Assembly (NCBI GenBank): GCA_019429185.1
Contig: JAHYJH010000015.1
Coordinates: forward strand, 1-43,111
Length of the DNA stretch: 43,111 nucleotides
Direction: 5' to 3'
Source: Vicingaceae bacterium
Lineage (GTDB): Bacteria > Bacteroidota > Bacteroidia > Flavobacteriales_E > Vicingaceae
Of the stretch, positions 8,460-17,900 are shown piece after piece. Position 1 is the first letter of the stretch; each line of letters starts with the position of its first letter. The notes below the pieces were generated by a model, which did no database searches, had not been told where the DNA came from, and saw only the letters and a program-made list of their open reading frames with translations. Both the position numbers and the translations under genes were made by a program.

Positions 8460-11400
8460 ATGAAAAAAATACTACTCTTTTTAAGCACGGTTTTTATCTT
8501 AAATATTGCTTACGCTCAAACTCAATATCATGATTATATTGATGGACAAATTTTTTTAAAGTTAAAGAATTTTGTTCCAGTAAAATCAGCTGAACTTTAT
8601 CGAATAGATGAACATTCGTTTAGTCAGAAAGAAAAAATTTCTAATTACCCTAAGTTGGCAGAAGTTCTTTCGAACTATCATATTGAAAAATTTGAGCGTC
8701 CTAGTTATTATACTGGAAAGCAAGAATTAATGAAAATTTATCAAATAACTTTTTCTGATTTTTCAAAAGTTGATAAAATAATAAAGGAATTACAACTAAT
8801 AGAAGGTATAGAATATGCTGAAAAAGTACCTTTATATTATGTTGATTTTGTGCCTAATGACCCTCAACATACAGGTACAAATAAATGGTATCATACGTTG
8901 GTTGGTTCAGAAAATGCTTGGAATATTAGCTTAGGTAGTAATACGGTTAAAATTGCAGTAGTTGATAATGCAGTTGCTGCAAACCATACAGATTATACAA
9001 TTTTTGCTCAACGAGATGTAGCAGATAATGATAATGACCCAACACCTCCAACTGTTTATACAAGTAATCAAGGTTGGTCGCACGGAACTCATGTTGCAGG
9101 ATTAGCAACTGCTGATATCAATAATGGAATAGGAATAGCTTCATTAGGAGGAAATGCCGAACTTATTGCGGTAAAAACAAGACAAAGCGGAAGTACAAAT
9201 GCTGGATTAACTCATACTTATCAAGGCGTTCAGTGGGCAGCACAAAATGGAGCCCATATTATAAACATGTCTTTTGGTGGTACAGGATTTAGCCAAACAT
9301 GGCAAAATTTAATCAATTCTTTTCCAAATATTGTTTTTGTTGCAGCTGCTGGAAACGATGGCGTTACCACTCTTTTTTATCCTGCTGCTTATGCTAATGT
9401 GATTTGCGTTGGTTCTGTTGATGCAAATGATAGTCGTTCAAGCTTTTCAAATTACAATGGATCAACCCCTTATGTTGATATTGCTTCTCCAGGTGGATTT
9501 TCTAATGGAGGTTTGTTAAGCACGGTTTATACTACGGGAGGAAACACGTATGCAAAAATGTCAGGGACATCAATGGCTTCTCCATTTGCGGCTGGTTTGA
9601 TGGGCTTGATGTTGAGCATTAATCCTACATTAACTCCTGCTCAAATATTAAATTGTTTATTAACCACAGGAGTCAATATTAATCAAAATATAGGGCCAAG
9701 AATCGATGCGTTAGCTGCACTGCAATGCGTACAATCAACTGTTACAGGAGATCCAATTCCTATGTTTTCTGGAGTTCCTGTTTCAATTATAGAAGGTCAA
9801 AGTGTTTCTTTTACAGATGCATCTGCCAATGGTGGTAATCCTATTACAAACTGGACATGGACTTTTCCTGGAGGAACACCTGGTTCTTTTGTAGGGCAAA
9901 CACCTCCAGCAATTACTTACCCAACAGCAGGGGTTTATGATGTTACTCTTTCTGTAACCAATTCTCAAAGTACACAATCATTAACTAAAACAGGGTACAT
10001 TACAGTTACTTTACAACCTTTTGGTGCATGGATTAAACAAAATTCAGGATTTACTACAGCCGCTAGAGGTATTAATTACATTTCTATTGTAGATGCTCAA
10101 ACTGTATGGGCAACAGCTTATGATGGATCAGGAAATAATGCAAATATTCAACAATTTACTAAAACTATTAATGGAGGTACAACATGGACTCCAGGAACTA
10201 TAAATGTGGGGAATACCAATCTAGGTATTTCAATGATACATGCTTTTAATGCTAGTACAGCATGGGTAGCAGCCTATCCTAGAGCAGCAGGACAAACAGG
10301 TGGTATATGGAAAACTACAAATGGTGGTACAACATGGACAAGACAAAATACTGCTACTTATAATAATGCTGCATCATTTACTAATGTAGTTCATTTTTGG
10401 GATGCGAATGTTGGTTTTGCTCAAGGAGATCCAATAAATGGAGAGTTTGAGCTTTATACCACAACTAATGGAGGCACAACATGGACTCCTGTTCCTGCAG
10501 CTAATATTCCTAATCCTTTAAATGCAAATGAATTTGGATATGTTCGTCAAATTGAAGTAATAGGGGATAATGTTTGGTTTACAACAAGTGTGGGAAGAAT
10601 TTACCATTCAACCAATAAAGGTGTTAATTGGCAAGTATATCAAACACCTATTTCAGATTTTGGAGGAGCTGTTAATGCTAATTCATCAGCTGTTTTATCG
10701 TTCGCCTCCTCAACAACAGGATTAATTATTGATAATAATGCGAATGTTTATAAAACAACAAACAGTGGAGCAATATGGACACTATTAACTACTAGTGGAT
10801 CTGTATTTACAAATGGATTATGCTTTATTGAAGGAACAAACATTGCTTTTTCCACAGGTGCGTCTCCTGCAGGGTCTTCTTTTAGTCAAGATGGAGGTCT
10901 TACTTGGAACATTATTGATACCGACCAGCATTTATATGTTGAGTTTAAAAATCCTTCCATAGGTTGGTCAGGATGGTTTAACGCGAGTGCAACCCAAGAT
11001 GGTATGTGGAAATGGAATAATCTTTCTAGTGCTTTAATTGCTGATTTTCAAGGCTCACCATCAAATATTTGTGTAGGAACAACAGTTAATTTCACTGATT
11101 TAACAACCGGTTCAACACCAACATCATGGTTATGGAACTTTCCAGGAGGAACGCCTACTTCGTCAACAGTCCAAAATCCATCAATAGTATATAATACACC
11201 TGGTTACTACACAGTATCTCTTACTGTTGATGATGGAAATGGACCAACAACCGTTACAGATTCAGCACATTTAACAGTTGTTGGTCAGCCAACTATGCCA
11301 AGTGTTATTACAGGAAATACAAATCCTTGTCCAAATGTGATGCAAGTTTATTCTGTTGTAAATAATCCAAATATGCTTTATACTTGGACATTGCCTGCTG

Positions 11401-12017
11401 GCTGGTTAGGTTCAAGCACTTCAAATAGTATTAATGCCACCAATGATAATACTTCAGGAACTATTTCTGTTACTGCAGATAACATTTGTGGAAGTAGTTC
11501 CCCAAGAACGCTTAATGTAACTATACTACAAGGACCTGTTGCAGCATTTTCTGCTGTGGATGTTGCAGGAACAGTAACTTTTACTGATGCTTCTACTGGA
11601 GCTACATCTTGGACTTGGGATTTTGGAGATGGAAGCCCAACATCTTCTCAGCAAAACCCAGTTCATACTTACACAGTTTCAGGAAATTATATAGTAACAC
11701 TAACTGTAACTAATTCTTGTGGTACTGACATAATAACTCAAAGCATAAATGTAGTGGTTACGAGTATTAACGAGTTGGAAAATTTAGGTATTAAAATTTA
11801 TCCTACTATAGCTACCAATCAAATAATTATTGAAGGATTAAATACATCTTCAATTCAAAATAAGGAAATAAAAATTATGGATGTGTTGGGTAAACAACAT
11901 TATGTTTCAATTATTACAACATCAAAAGAAGTGATAGATGTTTCTTTTTTATCTAGTGGAGTATATTTTATTTTACTGGATGAAGGTAGAATCAATCAAA
12001 AATTCTTTAAAAAATAA
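8460..12017 (+). CDS. Secreted subtilisin-like (S8) serine protease with PKD domains and type A T9SS sorting domain
   Basis: A 1185-residue secreted endopeptidase. It has a signal peptide (1-20, ending AYAQ) and a prodomain to about residue 130. The S8 catalytic domain runs from about 140 to 425, with all key residues present: Asp169 in VVDN, His208 in SHGTHVAG, oxyanion Asn299 in AAAGNDG and Ser371 in SGTSMASP. A PKD domain follows (about 430-515). Next is a propeller-like stretch (about 520-860) with recurring NGGTTWT/GGLTW motifs, as in BNR or photosystem-II-assembly-like repeats. Then come two more PKD domains, one with WDFGDG, with an Ig-like segment between them. The tail (about 1103-1185: IKIYPTIATNQIII, VLGKQ, SGVYFILL, KKFFKK-like end) is a type A sorting domain. 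It should be exported by the T9SS and displayed or released to degrade protein. No terminator is visible before the next gene. Confidence 0.93.
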   Translation: MKKILLFLSTVFILNIAYAQTQYHDYIDGQIFLKLKNFVPVKSAELYRIDEHSFSQKEKISNYPKLAEVLSNYHIEKFERPSYYTGKQELMKIYQITFSDFSKVDKIIKELQLIEGIEYAEKVPLYYVDFVPNDPQHTGTNKWYHTLVGSENAWNISLGSNTVKIAVVDNAVAANHTDYTIFAQRDVADNDNDPTPPTVYTSNQGWSHGTHVAGLATADINNGIGIASLGGNAELIAVKTRQSGSTNAGLTHTYQGVQWAAQNGAHIINMSFGGTGFSQTWQNLINSFPNIVFVAAAGNDGVTTLFYPAAYANVICVGSVDANDSRSSFSNYNGSTPYVDIASPGGFSNGGLLSTVYTTGGNTYAKMSGTSMASPFAAGLMGLMLSINPTLTPAQILNCLLTTGVNINQNIGPRIDALAALQCVQSTVTGDPIPMFSGVPVSIIEGQSVSFTDASANGGNPITNWTWTFPGGTPGSFVGQTPPAITYPTAGVYDVTLSVTNSQSTQSLTKTGYITVTLQPFGAWIKQNSGFTTAARGINYISIVDAQTVWATAYDGSGNNANIQQFTKTINGGTTWTPGTINVGNTNLGISMIHAFNASTAWVAAYPRAAGQTGGIWKTTNGGTTWTRQNTATYNNAASFTNVVHFWDANVGFAQGDPINGEFELYTTTNGGTTWTPVPAANIPNPLNANEFGYVRQIEVIGDNVWFTTSVGRIYHSTNKGVNWQVYQTPISDFGGAVNANSSAVLSFASSTTGLIIDNNANVYKTTNSGAIWTLLTTSGSVFTNGLCFIEGTNIAFSTGASPAGSSFSQDGGLTWNIIDTDQHLYVEFKNPSIGWSGWFNASATQDGMWKWNNLSSALIADFQGSPSNICVGTTVNFTDLTTGSTPTSWLWNFPGGTPTSSTVQNPSIVYNTPGYYTVSLTVDDGNGPTTVTDSAHLTVVGQPTMPSVITGNTNPCPNVMQVYSVVNNPNMLYTWTLPAGWLGSSTSNSINATNDNTSGTISVTADNICGSSSPRTLNVTILQGPVAAFSAVDVAGTVTFTDASTGATSWTWDFGDGSPTSSQQNPVHTYTVSGNYIVTLTVTNSCGTDIITQSINVVVTSINELENLGIKIYPTIATNQIIIEGLNTSSIQNKEIKIMDVLGKQHYVSIITTSKEVIDVSFLSSGVYFILLDEGRINQKFFKK

Positions 12018-12064
12018 ATAATGGAGGTAAAGCAAAAGATGCAACTATATTTTTTATCCTTCAT

Positions 12065-12092
12065 GCAACCATTTAGTTTTTGCTTGCGTCTT
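12065..12092 (+). promoter_or_regulatory. ECF-sigma-like promoter upstream of the collagen-like gene
   Basis: GCAACC (12065-12070), exactly 16 nt, then CGTCTT (12087-12092). An AAC-type -35 and CGTC-type -10 at this spacing is the usual ECF-sigma promoter architecture. No TAnnTTTG promoter is seen in this 144-bp spacer. The predicted leader is about 60 nt. Confidence 0.45.
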
Positions 12093-12161
12093 CGTGGAGT
12101 AATTGAATTGAATTATTAAAATTGAACATATAAAAATAAACAAACTATAAATTAAAATATT

Positions 12162-13634
12162 ATGAAAAAAATTTTTCTAGCATTAGGTCTTATTTCTTTT
12201 ACAGCTATTGGATTTGCTCAAAATGTGGGTATAAACACAACTGGAGCTTTACCAAATGCCTCTGCGGGTTTAGATGTAAATTTCACAAATAAAGGACTGT
12301 TGGTTCCTCGAGTAACCTTAACTTCCACAACAGATGTGGTTACTATTCCTGCTCCAGCGACAAGTTTATTGGTATATAACACCAACGCAGCAATGACAGG
12401 TGGTGCAGTTGGGTATTGGTATTGGGATGGGGCAGCATGGGTACAAGCACTTGGCCCACAAGGTCCTGCCGGTCCACAAGGTCCAATAGGATTAACTGGT
12501 CCTGCTGGTCCTACGGGAGCAACAGGTGCGACAGGTCCTGCCGGTCCACAAGGTCCAATAGGATTAACTGGTCCTGCTGGACCCGCTGGTCCTACGGGAG
12601 CAACTGGTGCAACAGGAGCAACAGGTCCTGCTGGTCCACAAGGAATTCAAGGTATTCAGGGGCCTGTTGGGCCTATGGGGCCATCATGGACATTGACTAC
12701 ACCAACATTCAATGCCAATGGAACAGTTACAGTAAATGGAACTGCTGGTTCTGGTGGACCAGTAACATCCACTGCTGCGGCTTGGTTAACAACAGGAAAT
12801 AATCCTGTTGCAACCACTAATTTTATTGGCTCAATTAATGCCGCTGACTTAAAATTTAGAACTAGTAATATCGAAAGAATGACCATTGAAGCAAATGGGG
12901 ATATTGGGATTAGAACTACTACTCCCCTTACTAGTATTCATTATAGTTACAACACAGTTCTTTCTCAGTTTCATACTATGTGGGATTTTAATAATACTAC
13001 AGATGCAATTGCAAGAGCTCAAAGTTTAAATGCAGGAAATGGTAGTAGAGGTTGGTTTGGAATTACAAACTATAGTGGTACTGCTAATGCTGCAAATGGA
13101 TTGATAGGTCTTGCTATTAATGCTGCTGGTAATGCTGCTGGTGTAGAGGGTTTTGCTAATGGTAATTTAGGTGTAGGGATATTAGGTGGCGGAGTTGCTG
13201 CATCAACAACAGGTTGGGCAGGGTTCTTTAATGGAGATGTTGGTGCAACTGGTGCTTTTATTCCTTCTGATTCGAGACTAAAAAGAGACGTAAAACCACT
13301 TGGAAATGCAATGAATACTATAAATAAATTAAACCCTGTAACTTATTTTTATGATACTGATAAGTATCCTCATATTGGTTTTGATGATAGATTATCATAT
13401 GGGTTCATTGCTCAAGAATTAGAAAAAGTAGTACCCGAGATGGTCAAAAATAAAATTATTATTTTAAATGGCACAAACCCGCGTGACAATAACATGAGTG
13501 CTACTAGAGAGGCAGAAGAATTTAAGGTGGTAAATTATATTTCTTTAATTCCTATTTTAACTCAAGCATTAAAAGAGCAACAAGCTGTAATAGAAGCGTT
13601 AGAAAAAAGATTAGAAGCATTAGAAAATAGATAA
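12162..13634 (+). CDS. Collagen-like repeat protein with C-terminal S74 intramolecular chaperone domain
   Basis: A 490-residue secreted protein. It has a signal peptide (1-19, ending GFA), a short N-terminal domain, and about 25 uninterrupted Gly-X-Y triplets (98-174, rich in GPQ, GPA, GAT). A beta-rich stalk follows (about 175-365). The C-terminus has an endosialidase-type chaperone (peptidase S74) signature, SDSRLKRDV, with Ser369 and Lys374 spaced like the self-cleavage dyad. The motif [16 protein letters not shown] comes next. The protein ends in a coiled coil (about 462-490, with [11 protein letters not shown]). In phage tail spikes this domain trimerises and then cuts itself off, so a trimeric collagen-like surface fibre is a reasonable inference. 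No T9SS sorting tail is visible. It is probably co-transcribed with the next gene. Confidence 0.85.
   Translation: MKKIFLALGLISFTAIGFAQNVGINTTGALPNASAGLDVNFTNKGLLVPRVTLTSTTDVVTIPAPATSLLVYNTNAAMTGGAVGYWYWDGAAWVQALGPQGPAGPQGPIGLTGPAGPTGATGATGPAGPQGPIGLTGPAGPAGPTGATGATGATGPAGPQGIQGIQGPVGPMGPSWTLTTPTFNANGTVTVNGTAGSGGPVTSTAAAWLTTGNNPVATTNFIGSINAADLKFRTSNIERMTIEANGDIGIRTTTPLTSIHYSYNTVLSQFHTMWDFNNTTDAIARAQSLNAGNGSRGWFGITNYSGTANAANGLIGLAINAAGNAAGVEGFANGNLGVGILGGGVAASTTGWAGFFNGDVGATGAFIPSDSRLKRDVKPLGNAMNTINKLNPVTYFYDTDKYPHIGFDDRLSYGFIAQELEKVVPEMVKNKIIILNGTNPRDNNMSATREAEEFKVVNYISLIPILTQALKEQQAVIEALEKRLEALENR
12462..12580 (+). repeat. Direct repeats within the collagen-like region
   Basis: A 47-bp segment at 12462-12508 is repeated exactly at 12534-12580. 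The 72-bp period equals 24 codons or eight Gly-X-Y triplets, so copy-number change would keep the triplet register. Confidence 0.85.
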
Positions 13635-13691
13635 AAACACTTGTTTTGTTTTTATACTTACTTATATATAGAAATTTCAAAATATAGTAAA

Positions 13692-16600
13692 ATGAAGAAA
13701 CTAATATCTTTTTCTGTAGGGGTGTTTTTTGTTAGTAGTTTTTTAATGATAAACTCATTTAAAGCTCAAAACAATGCACTTGTTTTAAATGGAGCTGTAA
13801 CTGTTCTTAATGGAGGTACTGCTGCAACACCTATTTATATAGTAGTTAATCAAAATAATCCTTTAGGGATAGTTCGTAATGCGGGGCATATTCACTCAGA
13901 AAATCAATATAACTATGTAAGATGGGTAGCTGGAACTAATACAGGAAATTATGTGGTTCCTTTTGGTGTAGGCGGGAATTTATCTGATTATATTCCGTTT
14001 ACTTTTAATAAAACAACAGCAGGCTCAAGTAACATACAAACTTCAACTTGGTTTACCAATGTGCCTAATTTTCCTAAACCAGCAGCAACAAATGTTGGTC
14101 CTGTTACTAATATGTTCAACTTTGCCGATTCTGTTCAATATGCCATTGATCGTTTTTGGGATATACAAGCAGTTGCAACTGCCGATTTAACTTTTTCATA
14201 TAGAGGTGTTGAAAATACAACTATAAATCCAACAGGAAATGTAAGAACCCAACATTGGAATGGAACAACTTGGGATGCTCCAGTGCTACCAGGTAATCCT
14301 GGAGTAACAGCAGGCATTGGTTCAGCTGGACCTTTTGTTGGTCAAACTACTTTTTCCCCATGGGTATTGTCTGTAATTCCAATTTGTGAACAAGATACCA
14401 TTACCTATAATGGTCCTTTTTGTAATAATGTAACAACATTACAGAATGTAACACATACAGGAACTTTCACAGGAACTTTTACTTCGTCTCCAGCAGGATT
14501 ATCTATTAATGCATCAACAGGAGCAATTAACCCAAGTTTGAGTACAGCAGGAACATATACCGTAACATTTACAGTAGCAGCAACACCAACTTGTCCTCAA
14601 ATGATAGCAACAACAACTGTAACTATAACAGCTCTTGATGATGCTTCGTTTACTTATTCTCCAACCACTTTTTGTATAACAGGAACAAATCCAACACCAA
14701 CTGTAACAGGAGTTGCAGGAGGAACATTTACGATAACAACACCAGGAGTAATAAATGCTACAACTGGGGAAATTGATTTATCGGCAAGTGGTTTAGGAAC
14801 TTTTACAGTTTATTATAATACAACATCTGTTGGTAATCCTTGCCCTTCAATAGATTCAGTTCAGGTTACGATAACTGTAGCACCAAGTGCTAGTTTTAGT
14901 TATGATGCAGCTCAATATTGTCAGGATGCTGTTAATCCGATATTAACTTTTGGATCAGGAGCAAGTGGCGGTGTTTTTTCAACAAATCCAACTACTGGAT
15001 TAACCATAAATACATCCACTGGTGCTATTGATTTGTCAACAAGTTCATCAGGTATTTATACAGTTTATAACACCATTGCTGCTGCTGGTGGTTGTGCTGC
15101 GGCATTGGATTCGACAACAATTGAAATCCTTCAAGTTGATTCAGCATTGTTTAACTACACTCCTTCAACATTTTGTTTAACAGGAACAAATCCAACTCCA
15201 GCAATATCAGGAACAACAGGAGGAACATTTACTATTACTGCACCTGGAGTAATTAATGCTACAACTGGGGAAATTGATTTATCGGCAAGTGGTTTAGGAA
15301 CTTTTACAGTTTATTATAATACAACATCTGCTGGAAATCCATGTCCATCTATAGATTCTATGATTGTTAATATAGTGAACGCACCAGGAGCTACTTTTAC
15401 TTATAACAATTCTCCTTATTGTCAGGGAGATGCAAATGAATTACCCGTATTTGGCCCAAATAATTTTGCTGGAACATTTACCGCTGCTCCTGCTGGATTA
15501 CTATTTATAAGTTCAACAACAGGAGAGCTAGACTTAACAAATAGCTCAGCAGGAACATACATGGTTTATAATAACCTTGCTGCATCAGGTGGTTGTGCTG
15601 CCGCTGTAGATTCATTTCAAATAACAATTAATTCGAGTTATTTTCTTACGCAAGCAGTTCAAATTTGTCAAGGAGATAGCATTATGTTGGGTGGAGTATT
15701 CCAAACAACAAATGGTGTATATAATGATACTTCAGCTACTATAAATGGGTGTGACAGTATTATTTCAACAACACTTACTGTGAATCCAGTAGTAGTTTCA
15801 CAAACAACAGCAGGAATTTGTCAAGGAGATAGTATTTTGTTAGGAGGAGCATTTCAAACAGTAGCAGGAACTTATTTTGACACCTTTACTACTTCGCTAG
15901 GTTGTGATAGTATTATTGAAACAACATTAACAGTAAATCTTTTGGGTTCTATAACTGTTAATCCAGTGTTACCTGTTTGTTTTGGAAAACCAATTATCCT
16001 TACAGCAACAGGAAGTGGTAATGGAACTATTACTTGGTATAGCGATGCTGCTGGAACAATAATTATAGACACAGGAAGTACAATAATTGTTAATTCAACA
16101 GCATTAGGAACATTTACTTTTTATGCAAACGAGGTGGGAACTTGTTCTTCAACTATGGGTTCTGTAACAGTTATTGTTGGAGGTGTTCAAGCAATTATTA
16201 ATGCTACACCAACAACAGGGCCAGCTCCATTAAATGTAACTTTTGGTAATGGAAGTACAACAGGAGTTAGTTATTTATGGAATTTTGGTGATGGAGCTAC
16301 CGATACTGTATTTGAACCATCACACATTTATGGGAATTTAGGCTCTTATACGGTAACATTAATTGTTACTGATGGATTTTGTTCAGATACAGCAACAGTA
16401 GTCATAGATGTTTTTGGAGAGTCTTCTATTTTAATTCCAAATGTATTTACACCTAATGGAGATGGAAGTAATGATTTCTTTTCTGTTTTTGGAGAGAACT
16501 TGATTGAAGTAAAAGGAGAAATATTTAACCGTTGGGGACAGAAAATGTTCGCATGGGATAATGTGAATGGAAAGTGGGACGGAAGAACTTTATCTGGAAA

Positions 16601-16697
16601 TGAATCTCCAGATGGTACTTATTTCTTTATTATAGAAGCAAAAGGTGTTGATGGTAAAGAATATTTTGAAAAAGGAACGGTTTCATTAATTAGATAG
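13692..16697 (+). CDS. Modular T9SS protein with PKD and type B (CHU_C) sorting domain
   Basis: A 1001-residue secreted protein. I chose the ATG at 13692 over the one at 13641 because it begins a proper signal peptide: MKKLISFSVGVFF, followed by an SFKAQ cleavage region. After an N-terminal beta domain there are repeated Ig/PKD-like modules. Two modules carry GTNPTP and GVINATTGEIDLSASGLG, and alternate with GGCAAA-type modules. Two shorter modules carry ICQGDSIMLGG and ICQGDSILLGG with GCDSII. A PKD domain (about 831-910, with WNFGDGATD) precedes the sorting domain (about 911-1001: VFTPNGDGSNDFF, IFNRWGQ, WDG, DGTYFFII). It lies 57 bp behind the collagen-like gene with no promoter seen, so the two likely share a transcript. 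It is probably an adhesin or matrix-like surface protein; no enzyme domain is visible. Confidence 0.88.
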   Translation: MKKLISFSVGVFFVSSFLMINSFKAQNNALVLNGAVTVLNGGTAATPIYIVVNQNNPLGIVRNAGHIHSENQYNYVRWVAGTNTGNYVVPFGVGGNLSDYIPFTFNKTTAGSSNIQTSTWFTNVPNFPKPAATNVGPVTNMFNFADSVQYAIDRFWDIQAVATADLTFSYRGVENTTINPTGNVRTQHWNGTTWDAPVLPGNPGVTAGIGSAGPFVGQTTFSPWVLSVIPICEQDTITYNGPFCNNVTTLQNVTHTGTFTGTFTSSPAGLSINASTGAINPSLSTAGTYTVTFTVAATPTCPQMIATTTVTITALDDASFTYSPTTFCITGTNPTPTVTGVAGGTFTITTPGVINATTGEIDLSASGLGTFTVYYNTTSVGNPCPSIDSVQVTITVAPSASFSYDAAQYCQDAVNPILTFGSGASGGVFSTNPTTGLTINTSTGAIDLSTSSSGIYTVYNTIAAAGGCAAALDSTTIEILQVDSALFNYTPSTFCLTGTNPTPAISGTTGGTFTITAPGVINATTGEIDLSASGLGTFTVYYNTTSAGNPCPSIDSMIVNIVNAPGATFTYNNSPYCQGDANELPVFGPNNFAGTFTAAPAGLLFISSTTGELDLTNSSAGTYMVYNNLAASGGCAAAVDSFQITINSSYFLTQAVQICQGDSIMLGGVFQTTNGVYNDTSATINGCDSIISTTLTVNPVVVSQTTAGICQGDSILLGGAFQTVAGTYFDTFTTSLGCDSIIETTLTVNLLGSITVNPVLPVCFGKPIILTATGSGNGTITWYSDAAGTIIIDTGSTIIVNSTALGTFTFYANEVGTCSSTMGSVTVIVGGVQAIINATPTTGPAPLNVTFGNGSTTGVSYLWNFGDGATDTVFEPSHIYGNLGSYTVTLIVTDGFCSDTATVVIDVFGESSILIPNVFTPNGDGSNDFFSVFGENLIEVKGEIFNRWGQKMFAWDNVNGKWDGRTLSGNESPDGTYFFIIEAKGVDGKEYFEKGTVSLIR
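14754..15330 (+). repeat. 76-bp identical segments in the modular protein
   Basis: The 76 bp at 14754-14829 recur without change at 15255-15330, 501 bp (167 codons) apart. They encode NATTGEIDLSASGLG and what follows. Identity at synonymous sites suggests recent duplication or gene conversion. Confidence 0.85.
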
Positions 16698-16729
16698 GTT
16701 TTTAGATTAAAAAATAATAAATTTTTAAT

Positions 16730-16769
16730 ATAGTCATGAATAAATTTTTATTCATGACTATTTTTTTTT
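16730..16769 (+). terminator. Strong intrinsic terminator after the modular T9SS gene
   Basis: ATAGTCATGAATA (16730-16742) pairs perfectly with TATTCATGACTAT (16749-16761), followed by nine T residues (16761-16769). It separates the surface-protein genes from the ribosomal operon. Confidence 0.9.
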
Positions 16770-16906
16770 CTACTTATATACATTAAGTTTGATGGGTTTC
16801 GACAACTTAAATTTTCTTAATTACTTGATAAATTGGATTGTAACTTATGATTTTTTTGTTCTAACTATAGCTTAACAAATTATTCCCTAAAAAAATTAAC
16901 AACCTA

Positions 16907-16936
16907 TTGTTTATATAAAAATTAATTGTATTTTTG
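16907..16936 (+). promoter_or_regulatory. Main promoter of the ribosomal supercluster
   Basis: TTG at 16907-16909, 19 nt, TATTTTTG at 16929-16936. This is a full match to the Bacteroidota consensus TTG-N19-TAnnTTTG. The start should be near 16943, leaving a leader of only about 37 nt before rpsL. Confidence 0.85.
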
Positions 16937-16979
16937 CACTCCATTTTTTTAGAGATACTAACTAATACAATAAAATAAT

Positions 16980-17360
16980 ATGCCAACTATACAGCAATTA
17001 GTAAGGAAAGGAAGAACAACTTTAGATAAAAAAAGTAAATCTGCGGCTTTGGATTCATGTCCGCAAAGAAGAGGTGTTTGTATCAGAGTTTATACAACAA
17101 CACCAAAAAAACCAAATTCAGCAATGAGAAAGGTTGCAAGGGTAAGATTAACCAATCAAAAAGAAGTTAATGCTTATATACCTGGTGAAGGTCATAATTT
17201 GCAAGAACACTCGATTGTTTTAGTTAGAGGGGGAAGAGTAAAAGATTTGCCAGGGGTTAGGTATCATGTTGTTCGAGGTACTTTAGATACTACAGGAGTT
17301 GAAGGTAGAACACAACGAAGATCTAAATACGGAACAAAACGACCTAAAGTAAAAAAATAA
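16980..17360 (+). CDS. rpsL: 30S ribosomal protein S12
   Basis: Decoding-centre protein of the small subunit, 126 residues, normal length. The conserved [16 protein letters not shown] and [13 protein letters not shown] segments are intact. Both keep the lysines whose substitution usually gives streptomycin resistance, so the allele looks sensitive. It is the first gene of the supercluster, directly behind the main promoter, with no Shine-Dalgarno sequence. A palindromic hairpin follows before rpsG. Confidence 0.98.
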   Translation: MPTIQQLVRKGRTTLDKKSKSAALDSCPQRRGVCIRVYTTTPKKPNSAMRKVARVRLTNQKEVNAYIPGEGHNLQEHSIVLVRGGRVKDLPGVRYHVVRGTLDTTGVEGRTQRRSKYGTKRPKVKK

Positions 17361-17368
17361 CTACTATA

Positions 17369-17392
17369 AACAAGGGGTTATAACCCCTTGTT
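17369..17392 (+). repeat. Perfect 24-bp palindrome between rpsL and rpsG
   Basis: The core CAAGGGGTTATAACCCCTTG is extended by AA/TT on each side. It would fold as an RNA hairpin in the transcript. No T-run follows (TTAAAAATAA), so it is not a standard terminator. It matches the hairpin at 32472-32491 except for one compensatory pair. Confidence 0.85.
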
Positions 17393-17406
17393 AAAAATAA
17401 ATAATT

Positions 17407-17877
17407 ATGAGAAAGTCAAGAGCAAAAAAAAGAGTATTACTTCCAGACCCTAAATTTAGTGACGTTTTGGTTACACAATTCGTTAACAATTTAATGTTGG
17501 ATGGTAAGAAGAGCGTTTCATTTAAAATATTTTATGACGCACTAGAAATTGTTGGACAAAAAGTAACAGAAGAAAATAATTTAGATGTTTTTAAAAAAGC
17601 ACTAAAAAATGTTACACCAGGAGTTGAAGTAAGAAGTAGAAGAATTGGTGGAGCAACCTTCCAAATTCCGCAACCTATTCGTGATGAAAGACAAGTTTCT
17701 ATGGGAATAAAATGGTTAATAAATTATGCCAGAAAAAGAAATGAAAAAACCATGGCACAAAAATTAGCTGGAGAAATTGTAGCTGGATACAAAGAAGAAG
17801 GAGCTGCTTTTAAGAAAAAAGAAGATACACATAGAATGGCAGATGCTAATAAAGCATTTTCACATTTTAGATTTTAA
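17407..17877 (+). CDS. rpsG: 30S ribosomal protein S7
   Basis: Head protein of the small subunit that nucleates assembly of the 3' domain of 16S rRNA and contacts the E-site tRNA. It has 156 residues, the usual length, starting MRKSRAKKR. The signature [20 protein letters not shown] and a C-terminal [15 protein letters not shown] are present. It lies 46 bp after rpsL, with a palindromic hairpin in the gap, and 23 bp before fusA. Confidence 0.98.
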   Translation: MRKSRAKKRVLLPDPKFSDVLVTQFVNNLMLDGKKSVSFKIFYDALEIVGQKVTEENNLDVFKKALKNVTPGVEVRSRRIGGATFQIPQPIRDERQVSMGIKWLINYARKRNEKTMAQKLAGEIVAGYKEEGAAFKKKEDTHRMADANKAFSHFRF

Positions 17878-17900
17878 TACAAGAAGTAAAAACAACAATA

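Noticed and set aside
12020-12060. Second ECF-like promoter copy beginning GCAACT
   Set aside because: No CGTC-type -10 is found 16-17 nt downstream; only the -35-like half is present.
12416-12802. 128-residue ORF rich in Arg, Ser, Trp and Cys inside the collagen-like gene
   Set aside because: It is an alternative frame of the Gly-X-Y repeat DNA; its apparent repeats are a by-product of the collagen repeats.
13641-13691. ATG at 13641 as the start of the modular T9SS gene
   Set aside because: It adds 17 residues in front of a standard MKKL signal peptide at 13692, which is the natural start.
17369-17392. Rho-independent terminator between rpsL and rpsG
   Set aside because: The palindrome is strong but is followed by TTAAAAATAA rather than a T-run, and it lies inside an operon that must be read through.
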